Below, one piece after another: positions 1 to 14,200 of a stretch of 64,000 nucleotides of DNA (the first letter of the stretch is position 1; the number at the start of each line of letters is the position of its first letter). The position numbers and the translations under genes are program-made. The stretch is from Acanthaster planci. Lineage: Eukaryota; Echinodermata; Asteroidea; Valvatida; Acanthasteridae. The notes beneath the pieces are model-generated. The model was not told the origin of the DNA. It saw only the letters and a program-made list of their open reading frames with translations, and searched no databases. The stretch is from assembly GCF_001949145.1 (NCBI RefSeq), contig NW_019091383.1, positions 2,067,752-2,131,751 on the forward strand, in the 5' to 3' direction.

Positions 1-2500
1 AACAATGCGAGAGCGATGCTATAGGCCTACCAACAGACTGTCTCCGTCGGTTCCTCCCCTTATCTAAACATCTCCATCTCCTCGTGGCACTCTTTCCCAA
101 TTATCCTCCGCATCCTGCATCTGTCCGAATCAAGGATGCACTTACAAGTATCCTTGCCCCTGTCCGTGTTTGGAGGACAGCATTTGATGGGTTAGCTGCG
201 TCCTGCGTCTTCGTAACTCTCGCGGGGAGTGGTGCTCCGCTGGCCAGTGTACCGTACAGGTAAAGGCGCAGCTGGGGTAATTATAACTATGCCGGTCTTT
301 GTCACAAGCCAAACTACATGAAATTACCTGGGTAGGACTGGCAGCGTTTGCTTTTAAAACAAACACTTCATACATTGAACAATACGGTGGACGACGCACG
401 GTCAGGAATGCAGCTAGGGCGAGCGGAAACAGATGACTTGTTAAGGACGTTCGACTTTGTGGGAACACATTATGAATAACAGCGTGATGCTCAGAATTTT
501 AATATTTGACTCGATTATTAATTGACGTGTAGAAAAACAAAGAGTTTACACGTTACAAGTCAGAGACTTGAAACCCGTGACTACCGGTTTTGTTAATCGA
601 ATTAACATGGTTACACTTTAAATTTGAATTTCAATTTTAACGCCCTAAATGCTAAAGTTGCTGATTAGACACCCACGAGGGATATAGGGAAGACCGAAAT
701 TTGAATCTAGGCAGAGTACTCTGTGGAATAGCCCCCATTTGTTGGTGCAGTTCGGAGCTCAGTTATCAAATTTATAGCTCGTAGTGCAGCAATATGGTGA
801 GTTACATTGCGTGCGTAATGCTCTTCTTCATCTCTATTATTAACCCTAACAGTCCCAAATCCTCCAATTTCAATACGATTTTACATACACCCTAGGGGTT
901 TAGGGTTAAGCCACATTGTATACACAAGAAGATCCAAGCATAGAGTAAGGACGGACTTTATACGAAGGCGTTCCTTTGGGTGTTCAACTTCAACCTGATG
1001 GGGTCTGTGCATGATTATCAACCCCCCCCCAAGCTGTCAAAGAGTAGGCCTCACAACACAGACTTGTTATCGTGTTAAGAAAGCCTGATAGATCATCGGC
1101 CGACACGGCTTGAAAGTCCACGAATTGATGGATGAACCTTGTTTCTCCCCAATGCCAAGCTCAGGAAAAACTAATCTAATTTGTGGAATCCACTTGTCCA
1201 TTACCATCAAAAATGGCAGTCCAAAGGCTATATAACCACAGAAAAGCCCTGCTCTGGCTTGCAACTAGACTAAGTCCGTCCTGTAAACAACACAGACAGG
1301 CGGGGCCGCGAATAGTCTGGCAACCACCCGCTGCTTCGACGTCCTGCATGTTTGCTGCGCCTGAGCTGAATTTGTTTGCTTCATCCACGGAGGAAGGAGA
1401 TTTCATTATTATAACCCTAAAACGATCCATTCTTTCTCGTGTTCTGCATCCTTGTGAGTCGTCTGAGCCACTTTCATCGCAAAATAAATAATGCAATCAA
1501 TATTAAACCTTGAACTTCGAAAGCCCATCGTGATTTGTCATTTTTTTGGACGAGAAAGTAATTAGAAGCGCACTAAAATCAGCCTAAATCCCATGACCAA
1601 AAATTCCATTAGTTGTGAGGTTTTACTTTCCAGCGTCGGAATTTATAAATAATCCCTTCAAAAGACAAAAAAATAACTTGACGTAAACTTAAAAGATAAC
1701 AGGCCCTCTAAGCAAAAAAAAAGCGTTAAACACTAACTAATTCAAAATTGGATATGATAAAGCTGCTTGGTTCAACACAGACTGCACGTACTGTCTGAAA
1801 ATGGCCTTGAATCCAACTTCTGAAATGGACCCTCTTGAAAAGACCTTAGACTGGTACTGTAAATTGCGACAAAATCAGCAGGAGTCCTGAAAACTGAGTG
1901 CGCGCACACACAAAAGGAAAACGCACGCGCCGCCGTCCAATGAAAATGAGACACAAAGCGCGTAAATGTGTGTGATAATTTGCATAACTTGGAGCAGACG
2001 ATATTACACAAGAACGGTTATTCTGCATATGGGATCGCAGCATGTGTGCTGGGAAAACAAGCGGCTTCAACAGGCCCACTCGACCTTGCTTAGAGAAGGG
2101 TGTCGAGTTCTAAACAGCTGTATGGTGTTCAGTTGGGCCACGGACCATTCGTGGTTGGGCATAGTCAGACCACAGAGCAAATGTGTTCCTTGCTTTATGG
2201 TCAGACAAACGTGGTCAGACAACAATTCCCTTTCAAGCATGCTAGACCCCTGTCCGTAACCCTGGGTAGGCTTTTACTGCACGGGATACACCGTGTCCAA
2301 AACAGACTCTCTGAGCTACGGCTACGTCTAGTCAGAATGTACCATGTACTGCAACACTCGACCTGGACTTAGCAGACGCAGCCGCATACCTGACACTCGG
2401 TCCAAGTGTGGAGCATGCAGCCATGACAACATAACACCAAACAACCAAAACATGACGACACTGCTTAACGAATAACACACCAAAATAGACGTTTAAACAC
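1..2500. other. Intergenic, no supported gene
   Basis: AT-rich unique-looking DNA. A 10-base inverted pair TTAACCCTAA / TTAGGGTTAA lies around 840-915. A more GC-rich patch at 1176-1491 is open on both strands (102 and 106 codons) and has a TATATAA word near 1229, but no recognisable protein, so no gene is called. Confidence 0.6.
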
Positions 2501-2876
2501 AATTATCATCAAAAGCGGCAATTTTACCAAGGAGTTGAATGACATTTATGCAAAAGAAAATGCGGGTGCCGGCAATGTTATACATTCATTAGCGGATTAA
2601 AACTAGCAAGTCTAATCTTTGAGCTGTAATAACGATTGTAATCGAATTGTTTAAAATATTGTCATAACCTCGAACTTCCAATTATCATCAAAGTGACACT
2701 TTTACCCAGGAGTGGAGTGATATTTATGCAAAAGAAAGTGCGGGTGCCGCCAGTGTTGCTCATATAAGCGGCTTAAAACTTGTAAAATGCGACTTGACTG
2801 TGGAGGTCTAACCCCCAGTAAAAAATACAGACTGCAATCAAATCGTTCCAAATGTTGTTATAACCTCAAACTTCTG
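2501..2876. repeat. Diverged tandem duplication, unit ~180-197 bp
   Basis: Copy 1 (2501-2679) and copy 2 (2680-2876) run in the same direction. Both start AATTATCATCAAA, share a TTTATGCAAAAGAAA block followed by TGCGGGTGCCG, share AGCGG(A/C)TTAAAACT, and end in ATAACCTC(G/A)AACTTC. Copy 2 is longer through an insertion before CAGACTGCAATC. No open frame follows the units. It may be a decayed two-unit satellite or a duplicated regulatory block. Confidence 0.82.
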
Positions 2877-3183
2877 ATATGACCAGCAAAAGTATCGAAG
2901 CCAGCCGTTGCTGTGGAGCACCTTGTCATAACATGTATTTGTGGGACGCATCCTTGTAATCTTCTGTAAAAACATTTTCAAAGTATCATTATATATAGAT
3001 TAACAAGATCATGAATAGCTGTTTTGATTGGCAACCTCGAAGCCCATGAAGTACTTCAACAGTACAGACCAAAAAGTGAGAGCGAGTTTGGCCAAACTAA
3101 AGGATACTTCCCGTCAGAGAGTGGGCATAATTATGTAATAGGTCTAACTATGAACTTCACAAAGTAAGACAGGCTCGAATCCA

Positions 3184-3430
3184 GAGGGGCGCGAGGGGCC
3201 AATCAAAACCTCCCCTGACACCTTACCAATAATAAGGAATAAATAATGATTAATTAAAAATTAAGGAACAACTAGGCCTATTTGATGATAAAAAGGACGA
3301 GCTACTTCTTGTACAAAGGTAAGTTTATCAGCAACAGAGTAATGCACTTTGTATTCATTCGCCTGTTCGCAACAATCAGACGACGGACTTCAGCGCCCCC
3401 CCCCCCAAATATTCCTGGATCCGCCCCTGG
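3184..3430. mobile_element. Possible hAT-like element remnant (GGGGCGGATCCAGG end)
   Basis: On the minus strand from 3430 the sequence reads CCAGGGGCGGATCCAGG, a terminal-repeat-like word that recurs in partial form near 41803 and 47003-47015. A looser partner, CCAGAGGGGCGCGAGG, lies at about 3184 on the plus strand and would make a 247 bp element. The pairing is imperfect and the boundaries uncertain. Confidence 0.35.
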
Positions 3431-4694
3431 ATGTTCACGTTGGGAAGAGGGAGGCATGTTCATTCACCTGTCTTTTTATTCCGAAATAGAGCAGATCAGT
3501 ACAGTATTCAGTACAGAATGTGGAACGAATGCCCAGAAAGCCCAACCTCGATCCCTGGAGGTTTTCTGTACGATTATATAATTACCAAACTGTGTAGGCA
3601 CGATTTCAGAACTTCAACCGTTCCAAACGCAGCCCAACATAGAATTCAGCAAGCAATGCAGCTCACATTTCATTTCACTCGAACCTGGGTGGAAGAGAGC
3701 GGGAGATATGAATTAATTTGAGGTCGAGTGAAACGAGTTTACCATCTCCCAGATGAAAGTGCGTTCATCATCGCACGGACACCACCACGACGGATAAGTA
3801 ATTGCAACGCAGGGCAAGTCCTGCCGTACATAGCTGATGGCACTACTTTAATTGCCGCCATAAACCCGCGGGGGCTGATGACAGACCAAGTGACAGGATG
3901 GGTTCAAAGTCACAGTGAGGAGACATTTTGTTTGTGGAGAAAATAAACACTGTACACTTCCGTGCACTGCAATCGCTCGCTCGATAAAGCTTCAATTAAT
4001 GGCTGTATCTCGTCGGCTGTCAAAGGCGTGACATCAGTGGTGTTCATTGCTTTTTTTTACTCCTGACTGCAACACGGAGCCAAAACATTCTCCTCTTAAA
4101 AACTAGCTATAAAAGGGTGTAGCCCGGATCACGCTGAAAGCCTCAAATTAACTAAGCAGAACAGATATTTATGACGAGGGCTTCGGCTTAAGCTTACTCC
4201 AAAAATAGTCGACATCGGTATCCAAACATGCTCTAAAATTTCCAATCGTTAACTTACGCATTTTTAACCTCAGTCCCCCCAAACACCGAACAATGGGCAT
4301 GAAGATTTGGTATACGGTCCTGTGATGTCATCAAACATTCACAGATATATGCGTCCTGACTGCAAAATGTCAATAACATCTTCAAATCAGAGCTGAAATT
4401 ACTCCGAGGAGGAAAATGAGATCGAATGAAGGTCACATGCGGTAATCATTCCCGTCTATAGTCCCTTGTCAGGAATTTGATTTTCCCCGTTTCAGCGATG
4501 TTGATATTGAGTGGTATAACCCGCTCCATGCGTACTACAATCGCCAATCCACCGAACGTATCTCCGTTATCTTAATTGGGTCGATGAGCACATCAAGAAA
4601 CGAAAACGCCCCGTACAACAACAGCATCCCATTCACGAAATAGGCTAGGTGGGGGCGCTTCGGTATAGCTATAGCCCTTTGGGTTGTGACAAGG

Positions 4695-4926
4695 GCCGTT
4701 TTCCAATACCCAGTTCGGCTCCGTCTTAGGCTTCAACCGTTTTTTTACGAGCTGACTTGGAAGCTGTAAGCCCAGTAATCAGTCTAATAGTGCCACAGAA
4801 CATCAAATAAGATGCAAGAAAGCCAAAAATTACGGTAATCCAATGTAATTTAAACGCTTCAGGCCCACAATCGGGGATTGGTTTTTGGAACGAAGCCTGA
4901 GACGAAGTTGAGTATTGGAAAACGGC
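4695..4926. mobile_element. MITE with ~40 bp terminal inverted repeats
   Basis: The left end GCCGTTTTCCAATACCCAG (from 4695) matches the complement of the right end, GCCGTTTTCCAATACTCAA (ending 4926). Similarity continues through (T/C)TTCGTCT-like and AGGCTTC words for about 40 bases. The total is 232 bp with no coding capacity. No clear target duplication was found in the immediate flanks. Confidence 0.78.
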
Positions 4927-5112
4927 ACTTGTATCCAGATTTATCCGAGTTACAAACTGTTCTAGTTTCACCTGCGCCGTTTTTATTTTCATACTTTCAA
5001 TTTGTCAGCTCCAAAAGTCTAGTACGAGTAGCAAACATTGAAATTTTGTCAGCTATCGACAAGGATGTTTTGGCCAGACACACTCTTGCATCGTAATTCG
5101 TACACGGTGAAG

Positions 5113-5260
5113 NNNNNNNNNNNNNNNNNNNNNNNNNNNNNNNNNNNNNNNNNNNNNNNNNNNNNNNNNNNNNNNNNNNNNNNNNNNNNNNNNNNNNNNN
5201 NNNNNNNNNNNNNNNNNNNNNNNNNNNNNNNNNNNNNNNNNNNNNNNNNNNNNNNNNNNN
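5113..5260. other. Assembly gap (148 N)
   Basis: Run of N in intergenic DNA. Open frames drawn across it have no meaning. Confidence 1.
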
Positions 5261-8200
5261 CATACCTTGCTGCATATGTTGCAGTGAGTGGTTTCGCCCC
5301 TGAACGAAATACTTTTATTGCGGTCAACTGTCACACCTGTCGTGCTAGATGAACATGTTTCATGAACAAAAGCAACAGCTGAACAAAATTACAACCGCGA
5401 AAAAAAAATGCGAGGCACTCAATGTACATTTGGCTTAGAGATCTATCCTTGGAGAGCGACGTTTTACACACCGCACATAGCTTTTGAAATAAGCGCCGAT
5501 TTTGTGTTAATCGGACTCTTCAGTCAAAAATTTAATTAAACATCTGACCATATTTTAAGCGCTTACCTTGTTTATTGTGCAACAGTCTGAACCGAATAAC
5601 AGGACGAGAAACGTCGGCCTTGCAAAGCAGTCTCGAGTGGGTTTTGTTATTGGAAAAACCTGCCGGGGTCGTTGGAGTCTGGACTGGAGTGGTTATTACC
5701 TGATGGGTACACTATTGTCATTCTCAGCTTGCCCGCGCGAAATATGCGGGACTTCCAGAGTCGCTATGCTGCTTGTGAAGTGTGAAGCATGCTTGTACAT
5801 TAATTTTACAATATCCTGGAGCTGCAAAGAATGTACATCAGAAATCCTTGCTTGCTTCCGTTTGTCATATTTTGTGTTCTTAAGGCTGTGCAGGGCTGGA
5901 GCAGTATTTCGGCTGAAGCCGTATACGGAACTAAGAAACGCGGTACTTACGACATATTAATTAGATCACGCATGCAGTATTATTCTGGTGTAGAACAACT
6001 AAACCTTGGGAACATCTCTTAGATTTCTTCTTGACGTGTGTTGACCACCAGGCCGAAAAAAGAAACAATAAATAACCATTCTATGTCAGAGGTGTGAATG
6101 TACAAGCAACAGACGAAGAAAAAAGGTCAGCAAACGTCAGGTCAGCCACACATTACACTTTCCTTGAAGTTTTGTATATGGTCTCAACCGGGTATAGGAC
6201 TGGTTTAGTTTGATCAAGTCATAACCTTTTAGTCGGCGTACAAGGATTTAACCAAAATCCGAACCTTGGGCCCACAACCCACATTTCCTTGTATTATACA
6301 ATGTCATCGATCAATTGACCCAACCATGTGTTGCGAAGCGTATTAGTCGGTGGACTAGTCACTTTGTCCGGTACAACCTTAGCTCTTTGTCCGATCCTCT
6401 GCTCAGCGCACTTCCTCATCCGGCATTTAACATGTTCTCAGGCCACGTTTACGGCAAATTATCCTCCTAAAAGCTCAGACAGGTTGCGAAACGTTTTGTG
6501 GAACTTGCAAGAGAAGTCACTTCAGGTCGATTTCCGTTTCAATCCCTTACCGTATTAACCACACTGACTAACTTTCCTTGAAAAATCTATTTCATGGCTT
6601 CTTGAATTTCTAGAGCAAGAACTAAACTAAACTACTAAATCTCCCAATAGAAAACCTTGACAGGAAACAGTTTTTAACGTACGGCATAAACTATTTCCTA
6701 TTAACAATTTTAATTGGGGCAATGTCACGTCCGGCCAAAAGCAAAACCATTTGGACCAACAATTTTTGTTTGTTCAAAATTTACAAGTCCCCAAATTTTG
6801 TACATAAATCTTTCCTTCCAAAAAGATGGGTGCAGTGGATATGGAAGCATGGCGTTAGATTCGAATTTTCTCTGGGAGGGGATCGGTAGTTTTTTCAACC
6901 TTGGCCCGCAAGAAACAGGCCCAAAGGCAAATATTTCAATCCTGGACGAAACATTGCATGGGGAATTAAATCTACACCCGCATGACCATGTGTTGCACGC
7001 CCTTTGGAGAGTCTAAATTGTCATCGAACCCTGTTTCAGTACAAAGTCTTTCCCTTGAGTCCCGACACACAGAATGATGGTGAGGGAGCTTGAGGTTATC
7101 CACAGGGGTTGGCCGGGTCAAAGTGGAGTACACCTGTGGACCTGATTTACACGATAAGTGGGCAATATTTGTTCCCGTTATAGACCCTTGCTCCAGGCAG
7201 GCAGTTCGGTTATAACGAGCACACGACAGATGAAAATTGGCAAAATTAATAGGTTCAGTCGGGAACCTCAACGTCCGGAAGTACTGCCACAAAAGAGAGG
7301 TTAAAAACCACTCAAAGATGCCTCTAAGTTTGAGGCTTCCAGACGATAGGATTACAATCTGAGTCTGTAAAGGGTAAACATGAGAACGATCCTGAAAAGA
7401 AGTATGATGGTGGGGAAAGGGTACAAAAAAGAGAGGAAAGGGATTTTAGCTGAGAAATGGAAGGATCATTCTCGCGGGTTGTTTTGATCTTCTTCTAGAA
7501 ACCAATCTCCCATCGGGCGGATGGTGTGAAGAAACCAACTTCAGAAATTCGGTCATATTATACTTTGTCTACCGAAGCAATGACGCAGGGCTAGTCTGTC
7601 GAGAACAATCTCCTCACTGTTCAAGGAGGGTGTGTGGATTAGGCAGGGGTCAAAATCATTCACCTCCCGGGCGTGTTTTCTTAAGCAACTGACACTGGGT
7701 ACCCAAACCGACTGATGTCGCCGCTTGGGCCTCCCAAATGACGCGGATTCGAGGCACGGCATTATCCAAGCGCAGCTTTTTAGTGTAAACGTACTTGCTA
7801 ATCGCCACACGCTGGAACAGTTAATTGGCGCGAGTGGTCTGTGTATATCATATGCTGCCTTCGCCAGGGAGGATGTTTGGGTAATGTCGAATCCCGATCA
7901 CAAGAATATGCGGTGGGTTGTTTTGTCCAAACTGAGTGTGCATTGGGAAACTGACTATTTTATTCGCATGAGAATAAAATCTAATTTGTCATGAATAACT
8001 ATCCAGGAATCCAGGAAGCAACTCCGTCATTATTTTGGGAAGACCCCTGTATATTGCCCAATCCATTTCCCACTCTGAAAAAATACCCCATTTCCTTTCT
8101 AAATACATCTGAAACCGAATGATTACATCAATCATGGCAGAAAAAAGTCACACAGAATGAGCTTTATTATGCATAAAGCCATAATATAGCTATAGTATAT

Positions 8201-11200
8201 TATACTGAAAGGGGGACATCGTATGTTGCATAATTAATAGGACCATAGGACGTTGGCCAAAGTAGGCACCAGAGTTAGGATGGCCCAGCAAACTTCGCCG
8301 CGCTTCAACAACCAACAAATTGCAAATAAAAAACCTTACCCACAAAACTTGATAAATTTGGTGGTTTTCGTTGGTACTCATCTTTTACGGTGTTTTACCT
8401 GGAGGCAATGAATGATTCACGCACGGGGTCGGTTTTCGACCGCTCATTAGCCACCTCGTGTCGGCTCCATTTTACTGATGGGATTTCACCCCGGGCTTCT
8501 CTCGCTCACCGGAGTGGTGGGGATTTTTTTTAAGGCGGGATCACTTCCGAGCTTTTTAACCTTTTGACTCGGCAGGAATGCTGGAATTCGCGAAAAGCAT
8601 GCGAACGGGGTAACGTGCAATGAAAATTAGACAGAGCGACGGGGTTGTTGTTTGCAATATGCATTTCACGGATCATTGAATCCAAGGAGAATGTTGAAAC
8701 TAAAAAAGTAGAACTGTGAAGTACATGAATTGCAGCTTAATTTTGGAAATGGTGAAAAGAGGGAAGATAGTGATTACAATGTGAGACAAGAGAAGTGGTA
8801 TACATGTTCCCCCATACAATTCATTTGAAAATTCGCTTGAATTCACATGATGTATCTGCGAGAGCATTTTTTTTCAGCTACGGCTCAACGTCAAACATTT
8901 ACTTCACCTTGCTTGAAGGATCCAAGAATCGGGTAAATGGATCATGTTTGATGGCATTAAGATAAATTACACGTCGCAGGTTCATTAGAGCGACGTGCGA
9001 CCACGTACGGTGTAGTTTCTGTTGTTGGTTTACAAAGAAATGGCCCCAAAATTGGAGCCCAACCCTCGCCGAATCGCTCCAAACATCATGCGGCAAATCC
9101 AAATAAGCTAAATGTTGATTGATGATCGGGATTATCGGGGTCGCGACATCTCGACACTCGACTTTTTTCCGGAGGTGTCCCGATAAAAACAATCCCCCGA
9201 CCACGGGTCTAACTTTTTGATTGGGGAAGATTTGTCGATGGCGGGGCCCAGCTGCGGTCGGGGCTGCTCTGGGTTGCGGACAGGCAAAGAAGATGAATGA
9301 GGCACTGCAGAGGGGATGAAATATGCCGTGGAGGAAATAGAGTGGCAGGTGACCGCACGAGGAAAAGAAACCTCTATAACAGCTTTAAATACGCAAGGGG
9401 TTTTCGACAAACGTGGATAATAACTGTGGGCTGCATTTACACAACAGAAAAGACTTTAAGGGCGTTGGTGTAACACTCTTATCAAAGGATAAATAGGAGC
9501 AGAGGATTCAAAAAAAATTTTTTCTTGTTTCTTTTCTTTTTTTAATTCAATGGCCCGACAACAGTTACATTTTACACTGTTCTAGCAACCTCCACGAAAC
9601 AGCAACTGGAAATTCTCATCTCACTTCTTTCACCAATCTAGGGCCCACGAAAGACCCCTACCGCATGACCCACGGTTCATTTCTTGGGTTGCATGAGAAC
9701 GCAGACATGGGCGGCATCATGTGTCCTCCAAAACAAATCATGTGAACTAAAACCCACTTCCGTAATACACCCGAGATGCGGGTATTATAAATTCACCTTT
9801 TGTGGCCCACTTCTCTTCACAAGGTTTCACCATAGAGAAAAGTACAGTACAAAGTTTCTCTATGGTTTCGCCATGGAGCTATCACACATACACCGCTTGC
9901 GACCTTCGTGGAGTGACGGGGTTGGGGTTTTTTATTGCCTGGACCCCGCCGACATGAAAAGCACACATGTTGAGACCTCTTTTCAATCACTGATCACCCC
10001 ACGTTATCTTCCCTTCTGCCCGTCGAGAATAATGTCTCCACCACCTTAGCGCTGCCCACGTCACCTCGCGCGCACAGCAATTCAGAGTATTTCCAGCTAG
10101 GCACCACCATATCAACCCAGAGGTTATCAAACCCAGATCGGCAGGCATGGCAAAAAGGGCCCAGCAGAGTAAAGCCTTGGAGACTACCTCTACCATAAAT
10201 TCAAGCAGCCCAAAAAGAGCACGTAATGGGGCTATGCACCTGAGGAAGCCGGGGAAAAGTACCAAAAACTCCCGTGGTACTGTCTGGAATTCCCACCATA
10301 TCCTCTGGAGAAATTTCTGTTACACACAACACCAGTCTTGACCACTTACCACTTTCCAATTCACGTATAGTGATTGAGCAATAGAAAGGCAGAGATTTGA
10401 AATATGTCTCTACTGCGAACTATCTGTAATATTTATCACATATCTACAAGTACATGTACATTATAACGAGTCACCGCGAAGTAATTCTTGCATCGTCCTT
10501 TCCACTGAGAACTGTGCCAAAGTTCATTAACAGCGTGCACGAGGGTAAAAAGTCACTTCACAAAAGGTCAAACCATATACTCTGCAAACGCACCACCGCC
10601 TGCGCATGGAAAAAAATAAGACTGTTTGCACTTCGGTTTAATATTTCTACCACGCCATCTGCCTGTAAATATTTGTCTTCATAAGCCACCTTGAATGCCT
10701 CACAAATCAAAGGGTGAAATATTGGAGTTTTTCTTTACCTTTGCGTTCCGGAACCGCTGCGACAGACACCGCGGTCCATTCGTCACTGGATCCGCGGCCC
10801 GACTCTCCTTGTCTGACAAACTTTAGCATGATGTTCTTTGCCCCGTTTCCGGTTAAACTGAAAGTTGAAGGTTATCAAGGGTTAAAATACTTCAGCTATT
10901 GAAAAAGCCAAGTTCGTGTATACTTTGTTGTACACCTATTGTAAACAAAATTTTACTGTCTCCTCAAACCATAAATTAAACCCTAAAAATCAAATCTTGT
11001 GTTTTTATACCTTTTAAATTGAATTCAATTACTCACAAGTAAGAAACAATTTGGTCCCTTGATTGACTGATTTAGTAATTACGAATAGAATTAGAATCAA
11101 ATTTTGAACTCTTGCCTTGTATACTTAAAAGATGTATTGCAATGCAAAGAATGGGTAAAATTGAAATTACGAACAATTTCGTTTTCCACCGGTGCGTGTT

Positions 11201-14200
11201 ACTGATGTTAATACCTAATTTTCTCATTTAAACACGGCGACTCGCGGTGTTTTCTCATGGAGCCAAGCAGTTTCAATTTCGTTACAGCTAAAGTAAAGGA
11301 GTCTTCCAGCCCCCGACAGGTCGGCGACGGCGCGGTCAAAAGTGGCCCCCTCACGAGTCGTCGAGTGAACTTCAAAACCCCGACGCCCGGCAATGAACCG
11401 TTGCCCAACCCCAAACGCTAACAAGCACTCCGTAAATCACTGCACAGTGTAATCGCACCCTCATGCCAGGGGTGATCCACCAAGTTCACTCTGCCTGCCC
11501 CTGTGAAGACGACGCTCCGATCTAGTAAACCGCAGTAAATTTCCCCTTTCGTACAGCGAACAATTCTGAAAAATAAACTTACCGCTTTCACGAATGAGAA
11601 ACATTTCGCATCTTTGTCCCAGATGATGGTATGGATAATATCTGAAAATATCTTTCCTTTTGTACAGCTCCAAGGCCGGTCAGTGACACACTTTCCCTTG
11701 CATGTTGTGTGAACACTCGGGCGTAAATGCTCAATATTGAGACCGATTCAGTGCAGACATGCTTCATATTATTTGCTTGGATGTAATCCACATTGTCCAT
11801 TTCTCTGGGGTACTGTCGTCAAAGCGCTACGAATACACCATTCACACGGACGCATGTCGTTTGGTTGATATGCTAAACAGCCAGTGCTCGACAGCTGGTG
11901 GACAAAATCCTACCAATCACAGAGCGGCTTTTAAGAGGTGGGCATGATCAAGCGGTTGAACGACCACTCACAAGCCTGATAACTTGTGCGCGTCCCGCCT
12001 ACTCGCGTGTCGATGGACTAGACAATATCAATCCGATAACCGTTCACGCCTCTGGAGACAAATGTGGTGTTTTGCCGAAAAATAATGACCATGTTGGGAT
12101 TTGAGCAATATTTATCTTGGCCCCTATAGCACATTCTGATGACAGTACCGAACTGCGCAGCACTCTGAGAGTCTGAGGTGGATTTTAGAATGAAGTGAGC
12201 AAGGGAAAATGCGATGAATAGCAAATGAAAACACAAAACCTTTTGACTGCGACCAAACGAGATTTCGCACTGGTTGTAAAACCTCCCTTCTTTGTAGCAC
12301 CATTAATAAACAGTTTGGAAGATAGTCATCTACGTTTGCTTGTATTCTTTTTATTGAAACGTAAGCCTATTTCACTTTCAGTGGAAAGTCTTTAAAATGG
12401 CGAAATTTTGGCTATCTGGACGAGGCTATCATTACAATGAGACCCAGCACTGATGTTCACACAAACCTCCTTTTTCAACATTCCGGGAAGTCAGCATAGT
12501 TTTTATCACGGATGAATTTCTTCAGTGCATAGAAGGTGTCGAGAGGTAAGCAGTACAACCACTACGTTTCCAAGTATTCCATTCATGGAAAGTTTAGTCC
12601 CCGCTGAAGCAGACATCCACCAAGCTCACTCTCGATTGTGGCCCGCAGTTTCCCGAGGCCACTTTCAACGTAAACCCAGCCATTCGTGTGAAACAGGATT
12701 ACGCAAATCTTAATTAAAACGAGCTTAGTATGTGCTGATCCCGCTACACAAACATTGTAAACAAACTTCTCGGTGACGTGGTTACACGCAATGTATCAGT
12801 CAGTGCAGTGAACATGCACAAAGCTATCGGACTATCCGAATCACATGTACATGTATCACCACGCACGATTAGGGGAAAACATCTATAATTTAACTTGTTC
12901 TGTAATTTGGGGCTCGCGCCGTAAATAAAAGGTCCCCAATGCAGATTCCTTTCCAGTTCGTATGAATGACTATTGGTGCCTTTGGTTATTTTCTAAGGAA
13001 TCATACCATACCCCTTCCACTTGCCAGTGAGATATGTAGAATACATCCCGTTTTTCGGACTTGTTGAGAACGGTGGCTTTTCTTTCATTTAGCTCCACAC
13101 CGTGAGAAAGAAGATTGCATTGTCCGTATCATCGAAAACAGGTAATTTGTTATTTAGCTCAACTTGTCGCAAACGCATTCTCAAAGCTAATTAGCAAGTT
13201 CTTCGGAGTATGCAAATTTAATGCATACAGTCTACAAGCCCCACCTCCGTGGCTGTATACATGTACTTGGAATATTCCCTGTGGAGGAGGGACATTGAAA
13301 GAGCCATCACAATAGAAACCCCGACTTGAATGGAAGGGTAAAAACTACCTTTCTAAAATGCACAAAATGACATAACGGCGTCTTTCGTCACTTCTTCGAT
13401 TTGTTTTATTTCATCATCAGTACAGATGCACCAATGGTTACAAGTTAACCGTGCATAGATGCATCACTTTGGAGAACCCATTCAACCAAAAAACAAATAC
13501 TTAAGTGTGAGAAAACAAGCACAAAGCCCCCGAACCAACTGCTTCTCAACCGGCAATATTCAATCCACCTACCCTCGTCAATCTACCCCGCCGTGATACG
13601 GCGCACAGATGCCCGCATCTCACACCGGCTATAAACACATCGAGATGTTCCCCCCTTCGTAATTTCGAAACCACTCTTTTCACACCAAACAACGCATTAA
13701 CCTTTGTTCGTACACAAGCATTAATTCGGTTTGCACACACCTGATTGCACCGCTTTTGTGCTTGTGAATTAACGCAGAGGGCAATGGCCTACGAAAAGTA
13801 CATTCTTAGATTCTCAACCTCACCGCCGTTCGACCTTGAGTCTCTGCTATAAATGAAATGATTTGGTACTGCATTGACAAATTTTCCCCTCATTCAACCA
13901 GGACACAAAGACATACCAGGCTTTGTTCCTGATTATAACATCCTCAACAAAAATCGATGTTACATTTTTTAATGTTGAAAAGAGTTCCACTCTATGCCCT
14001 TCAATTTTCACCATCCTATGTCGCCCTTATATTCTAAAATGGAAGAAGAGTTCAGTGGGTTTTTTGTTACAAACGCGAGGTGATCGGGCGATTTCGGTTT
14101 GATAATCTCACAGAACTTTGGTACAGGACCCCATAATTTGTGCAAATTCATAGCTGCTGCGTTAAACTGAATCCGATCTTTTCCTAGATAGGCCCTATTG

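Noticed and set aside
839-915. Telomere-like CCCTAA words
   Set aside because: Only isolated single or double units, as also near 19170-19200. There is no array, so this is not a telomeric or interstitial telomere repeat.
1176-1496. Overlapping ~105-codon frames on both strands with a TATATAA word
   Set aside because: Frames open on both strands in a more GC-rich patch are expected by chance; neither peptide resembles a known protein.
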